Position numbers and translations under genes: made by a program. The notes beneath the pieces are model-generated. The model had not been told where the DNA came from, ran no database searches, and worked only from the letters and a program-made list of their open reading frames with translations. Shown here in pieces: positions 62,901-64,000 of a stretch of DNA of 64,000 nt; the first letter of the stretch is position 1; each line of letters opens with the position of its first letter. This stretch comes from Ailanthus altissimus. Taxonomy: Eukaryota > Streptophyta > Magnoliopsida > Sapindales > Simaroubaceae. The stretch spans positions 26,394,501 to 26,458,500 of the forward strand of contig OX327695.1 of assembly GCA_946807835.1 (NCBI GenBank), in the 5' to 3' direction.

Positions 62901-63870
62901 ATGTTTAAACAAAATCTTTCTTTCGTTTCATCTGCCATAGAATTATGAAAAATAATTTTATCAAAAAATTTCAACCCAAAAACTGTTAAACTTATGGAGG
63001 TTGTCACCTGCTTATTTGTTATATTTGATTTAGATAAGTCAAAATCGCCTTAGATTTGATAATTATAGTTTCAATTTTTTTTTGCATCAAGGCAAATTAT
63101 TTTACTCATATTCGCTACTTTATTACTTTCTGTTCTGGGTTTGCATTTGGTGATGATATTCTCACATTAGACCATATGGGTATTGCCATTAATTCGAGAC
63201 GTGCTAAAAAAATTACTATTATTTTTAAAAAAATTTCTCCTCAAAGGTAGATTAAGATAAACATAGATGGACTTTTCAAAGGTAACACATGTATGACTAC
63301 TTGTGGAGGAGTCTTCGGGATGACGTGAGTTCCTTTTTAGGGGCTTTTCTTGTCCCTTAAAAATTGAGATGACCTATTATACATAAATAATTAGGGTCAT
63401 CTTAACTTTAGAGATTGTTATTACTCGCGGATGACATAAAATAATTTTGGAGTTTGACTCTATTTTAGTCTTTCATTTTCTTTCTAACTCTACATTATGT
63501 CCTCCATGAAAACTTCATAATAGGTGACAACGTTATAAGGATCATATTAATCGATTGCAATTTAGATTTAATCATACATTTAGAGAGAACCATATAGCGG
63601 TAAATAAACTAACGAATCTTGGGTTACAATTTGATAATTTTATATGGTGGTTGCGGCCTCCTTTAAATATTAATTCAGTGTTCTTTAAGGATGTTAATTG
63701 AATGTCAAGTTATAAGTTTCATTAATATTTTATTTTTATATGAAATTTTGCCTTAATTTTTTTATTATATATATTTTTTATATCTCATGTATTTTTATTA
63801 TGGGTATGGTACTTTTAACTATCTCTTCTTTGTAATTTTTTTTATTAATAAAATTTTTAAATTGTTGAAT
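59950..63870 (+). mobile_element. Degenerate L1-type LINE (non-LTR retrotransposon)
   Basis: Read across frames, the order is that of a plant L1 ORF2. An endonuclease piece (about 59960-60260) holds VISDFNAILR and LIEIPSLGLFFTWV. The reverse transcriptase (about 61130-61800) shows SVNVRPIALA, FKIITKIINDRL, NQMTFIRGRHI and an ILYTDDIFLFC active-site block, with YTDD where YADD is common. A zf-RVT-like region lies at about 62700-62890, and RNase H begins at about 63250 (IKINIDGLFKGNT). The 3' end runs into TTTATTAATAAAATTTTT at about 63840-63870. Stops and frameshifts are frequent, so it is inactive. The 5' end is not resolved. Confidence 0.82.
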
Positions 63871-64000
63871 TTGTCTTTAAAAAAATCTTATTAAGTAAAA
63901 TGTGGTAGATAAGTTGAGCTTAAGTTTTAAGACCATAAACTCATCAAAATATTAAAAGACATGGTAATTTTTTATAGTAGTAGTTTCAATAGTTATAAGT

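Noticed and set aside
1..64000. CRISPR arrays, bacterial-type operons, phage or defence islands
   Set aside because: All repeats found are plant minisatellites, LTRs or tandem duplications; gene structure is intron-bearing and eukaryotic.

Overview
This window is a stretch of eudicot plant nuclear DNA. The signs are intron-rich genes with GT-AG junctions, plant-type protein families, very AT-rich spacers, and a heavy load of plant Ty1/copia, TRIM, LINE and solo-LTR sequences. The species cannot be fixed from sequence alone. There are no CRISPR arrays, operons, rRNA or recognisable tRNA genes. I see no previously undescribed multi-gene system; what is notable is how individual genes and elements have been broken, duplicated or rearranged.

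Layout. (1) About 1-2130, minus strand: 5' end of an RER1-type Golgi-to-ER retrieval receptor gene, running off the left edge. (2) 2303-7625: an old, decayed Ty1/copia element, plus strand. (3) 7626-13500: AT-rich spacer with a roughly 2-kb solo LTR (9730-11766) and a ghost LINE fragment. (4) 15108-17688, plus: an eight-exon soluble inorganic pyrophosphatase gene carrying an in-frame TAG at codon 170 and loss of a metal-binding Asp. (5) 18012-19374, minus: a small TRIM-like element with a tandem-repeat interior. (6) 20521-22757: a second copy of the 2-kb LTR, inverted relative to the first, with a perfect 5-bp target duplication. (7) 23509-27210, plus: a five-exon mitochondrial gamma carbonic anhydrase gene with a 34-bp tandem duplication inside exon 3. 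(8) 27211-33250: AT-rich spacer with small repeats. (9) 33291-39702, plus: an apparently intact eight-exon auxilin-like J-domain gene of about 1,449 codons. (10) About 39300-51100: the 3' end of that gene and its flank, repeated roughly three times; the third copy is split by a minus-strand copia element (45487-50343). (11) 51269-56087: another minus-strand copia element, with a GC-rich tandem repeat in its leader. (12) 56093-64000: AT-rich spacer and a degenerate L1-type LINE (about 59950-63870).

The four genes are unrelated housekeeping functions: vesicle cargo retrieval, pyrophosphate hydrolysis, mitochondrial complex I/carbonic anhydrase, and clathrin uncoating. They do not form a pathway. 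The lesions in the pyrophosphatase and carbonic anhydrase genes contrast with the long intact auxilin-like frame. They therefore look like real alleles or decaying paralogues rather than general base-calling noise, though this needs transcript or read evidence.

All calls come from reading the sequence and remembered family features; no database search was run. Exon boundaries are placed by reading frame, GT/AG sites and family conservation.
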